From Agromyces protaetiae (lineage in GTDB: Bacteria > Actinomycetota > Actinomycetes > Actinomycetales > Microbacteriaceae), in the NCBI RefSeq assembly GCF_004135405.1, contig NZ_CP035491.1, positions 2,728,001-2,792,000 of the forward strand: a DNA stretch of 64,000 bases. The letters are read 5' to 3'. The notes below the pieces were generated by a model. That model saw only the letters and a program-made list of their open reading frames with translations, was not told where the DNA came from and did not search any database. Below are positions 63,209-64,000 of the stretch, piece after piece. Position 1 is the stretch's first letter; every line of letters starts with the position of its first letter. Made by a program: the position numbers and the translations under genes.

Positions 63209-64000
63209 GTGACCCTGCCCGCCGCCGCGCCCGAACGCACCGCGATCGACCTCGATGCGAACCGCCCGCTCGACGACCGCTACTTCGAGCGAATGGCCGC
63301 GAGCCTCGGCGACAAGGCCCGCGTGATCCCGTTCCTCGTCGGCCGACGGGTGCTCGACGTCGGCGCGGGCGGCGGCGAACTCGCCCGCGCGATCGCGGGC
63401 GCCGGATTCGCGGTGACGGCGCTCGATGCGAGCGACGAGGCGATCCGCCGCCTCGAATCGCTCGGCGGCGTCGAGGTCGCACATGGCGACGCGTCGGACG
63501 CGGCTCGCGTCGTCGGAGGCGGCTTCGATGCGATCGTGTGCTCGGCGGTGCTGCACGAGGTCTACTCGTATGCGCCCGCGGACGCACGCCGGGGGACCCT
63601 CGACGCGGCGCTCGCGATGTTCGCAGACATGCTCGCTCCTGGCGGCCGGCTCGTGATCCGCGACGGCGTCATGCCCGACGACCCAAGTCGTCCCGCGAGC
63701 GTGCTTCTCCCGCCCGGGCGGATCGACGCCTTCGACCGGTACGCAGTGCTCACGCCGCACGCCGAGCTCGTGCTCGCACGCGACGGCGCCCGCGTCGAGG
63801 GCACACGCCACCAGATCGCCGAACTCCTCTTCACGCTGACGTGGGGCGCCGAGACCTTCGCGCGCGAAGCGCAGGAGCGCTATCAGCTCCACACACTCGC
63901 GGGCTACGCCGAGGCCGTCGCGCCGTACGGGCTGTCGCTCGTGCACGCCGACGCCGTCACGCAGCCGGGATACGTGGCGGCCCTCGCCGACATCGAGGTG
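63209..64000 (+). CDS. Class I SAM-dependent methyltransferase (partial, 3' end outside window)
   Basis: The first 264 codons are visible. The SAM-binding motif I is RVLDVGAGGGELARAIA (about 47-63), followed by motif II (VTALDAS) and motif III region (FDAIVCSAVLHEV). The later LLPPGRIDAFDRY and LLFTLTWGAETFARE segments belong to a variable acceptor domain. The GTG at 63209 is fixed by CATACT 7 bases upstream. Substrate unknown. The frame is open to the right edge. Confidence 0.88.
   Translation, partial: MTLPAAAPERTAIDLDANRPLDDRYFERMAASLGDKARVIPFLVGRRVLDVGAGGGELARAIAGAGFAVTALDASDEAIRRLESLGGVEVAHGDASDAARVVGGGFDAIVCSAVLHEVYSYAPADARRGTLDAALAMFADMLAPGGRLVIRDGVMPDDPSRPASVLLPPGRIDAFDRYAVLTPHAELVLARDGARVEGTRHQIAELLFTLTWGAETFAREAQERYQLHTLAGYAEAVAPYGLSLVHADAVTQPGYVAALADIEV

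Overview
The window is a 64 kb piece of a high-GC actinobacterial chromosome, most likely family Microbacteriaceae (Micrococcales). The basis is the gene content: homodimeric AceE, FasR-fabD-fabH-acpP-fabF, MurT/GatD beside the principal sigma factor, PpgK, a GlnR-type site at glnA, and the small actinobacterial families DUF3043, DUF3145, DUF4191 and DUF7455. The genus cannot be told from sequence alone. Almost everything is single-copy core genome. No insertion sequence, prophage, integrase, CRISPR array or rRNA operon was seen.

Layout. 1-4.5 kb: ctaD (cut by the left edge), ctaC, erpA, an M20 dipeptidase and divergent DUF3043. 4.6-13 kb: a phosphatase-fold enzyme, convergent topoisomerase IV genes parC and parE, DUF7455, and the rpoD-murT-gatD series read leftward. 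14.7-25 kb: PAC2 protein, pepA, lpdA, the 2-oxoacid dehydrogenase E2 gene, a membrane pseudokinase, lipB-lipA, DUF4191 and an RDD protein; lpdA, E2, lipB and lipA together form a lipoate and 2-oxoacid dehydrogenase block. 25-31 kb: nitrogen assimilation (glnA with a full GlnR-like box, glnE, a second glutamine synthetase). 31-37.5 kb: panB, a SPOR-like small protein, ppgK, rnpB, a zinc-ribbon coiled-coil protein, a Nif3-like protein, and a PadR-MFS pair with a palindromic operator. 37.6-39.3 kb: a lower-GC islet with an Mrr-type restriction enzyme and an unknown zinc-ribbon gene, directly downstream of tRNA-Val. 39.3-48.4 kb: a membrane protein, peroxiredoxin, aceE and the fatty-acid synthesis cluster. 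48.5-54.7 kb: DUF3145, a second PadR regulator, a family A DNA polymerase, a zinc-ribbon endonuclease-like protein, NfeD and flotillin. 54.8-59 kb: phnDCE-phosphatase-TetR. 59-64 kb: tRNA (CAT), a glycosyltransferase, an EamA/DMT-like transporter, def, azlCD and a methyltransferase cut by the right edge.

Three general points matter. First, at least eight single-base deletions, most at short G or C runs, break seven otherwise ordinary genes (parC, gatD, a membrane protein, the family A polymerase, flotillin twice, a phosphatase, a glycosyltransferase). This pattern suggests sequencing or assembly error rather than gene decay. Second, many genes look leaderless: a -10 hexamer of type (T/C)AnnnT ends 6-8 bases before the start codon. 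Third, the MurT/GatD pair lacks the glutaminase cysteine and the MurT zinc ribbon. In a family known for B-type peptidoglycan this makes it the best candidate here for an undescribed function. A 28-codon leader ORF whose stop overlaps the aceE start is the other strong novel signal.
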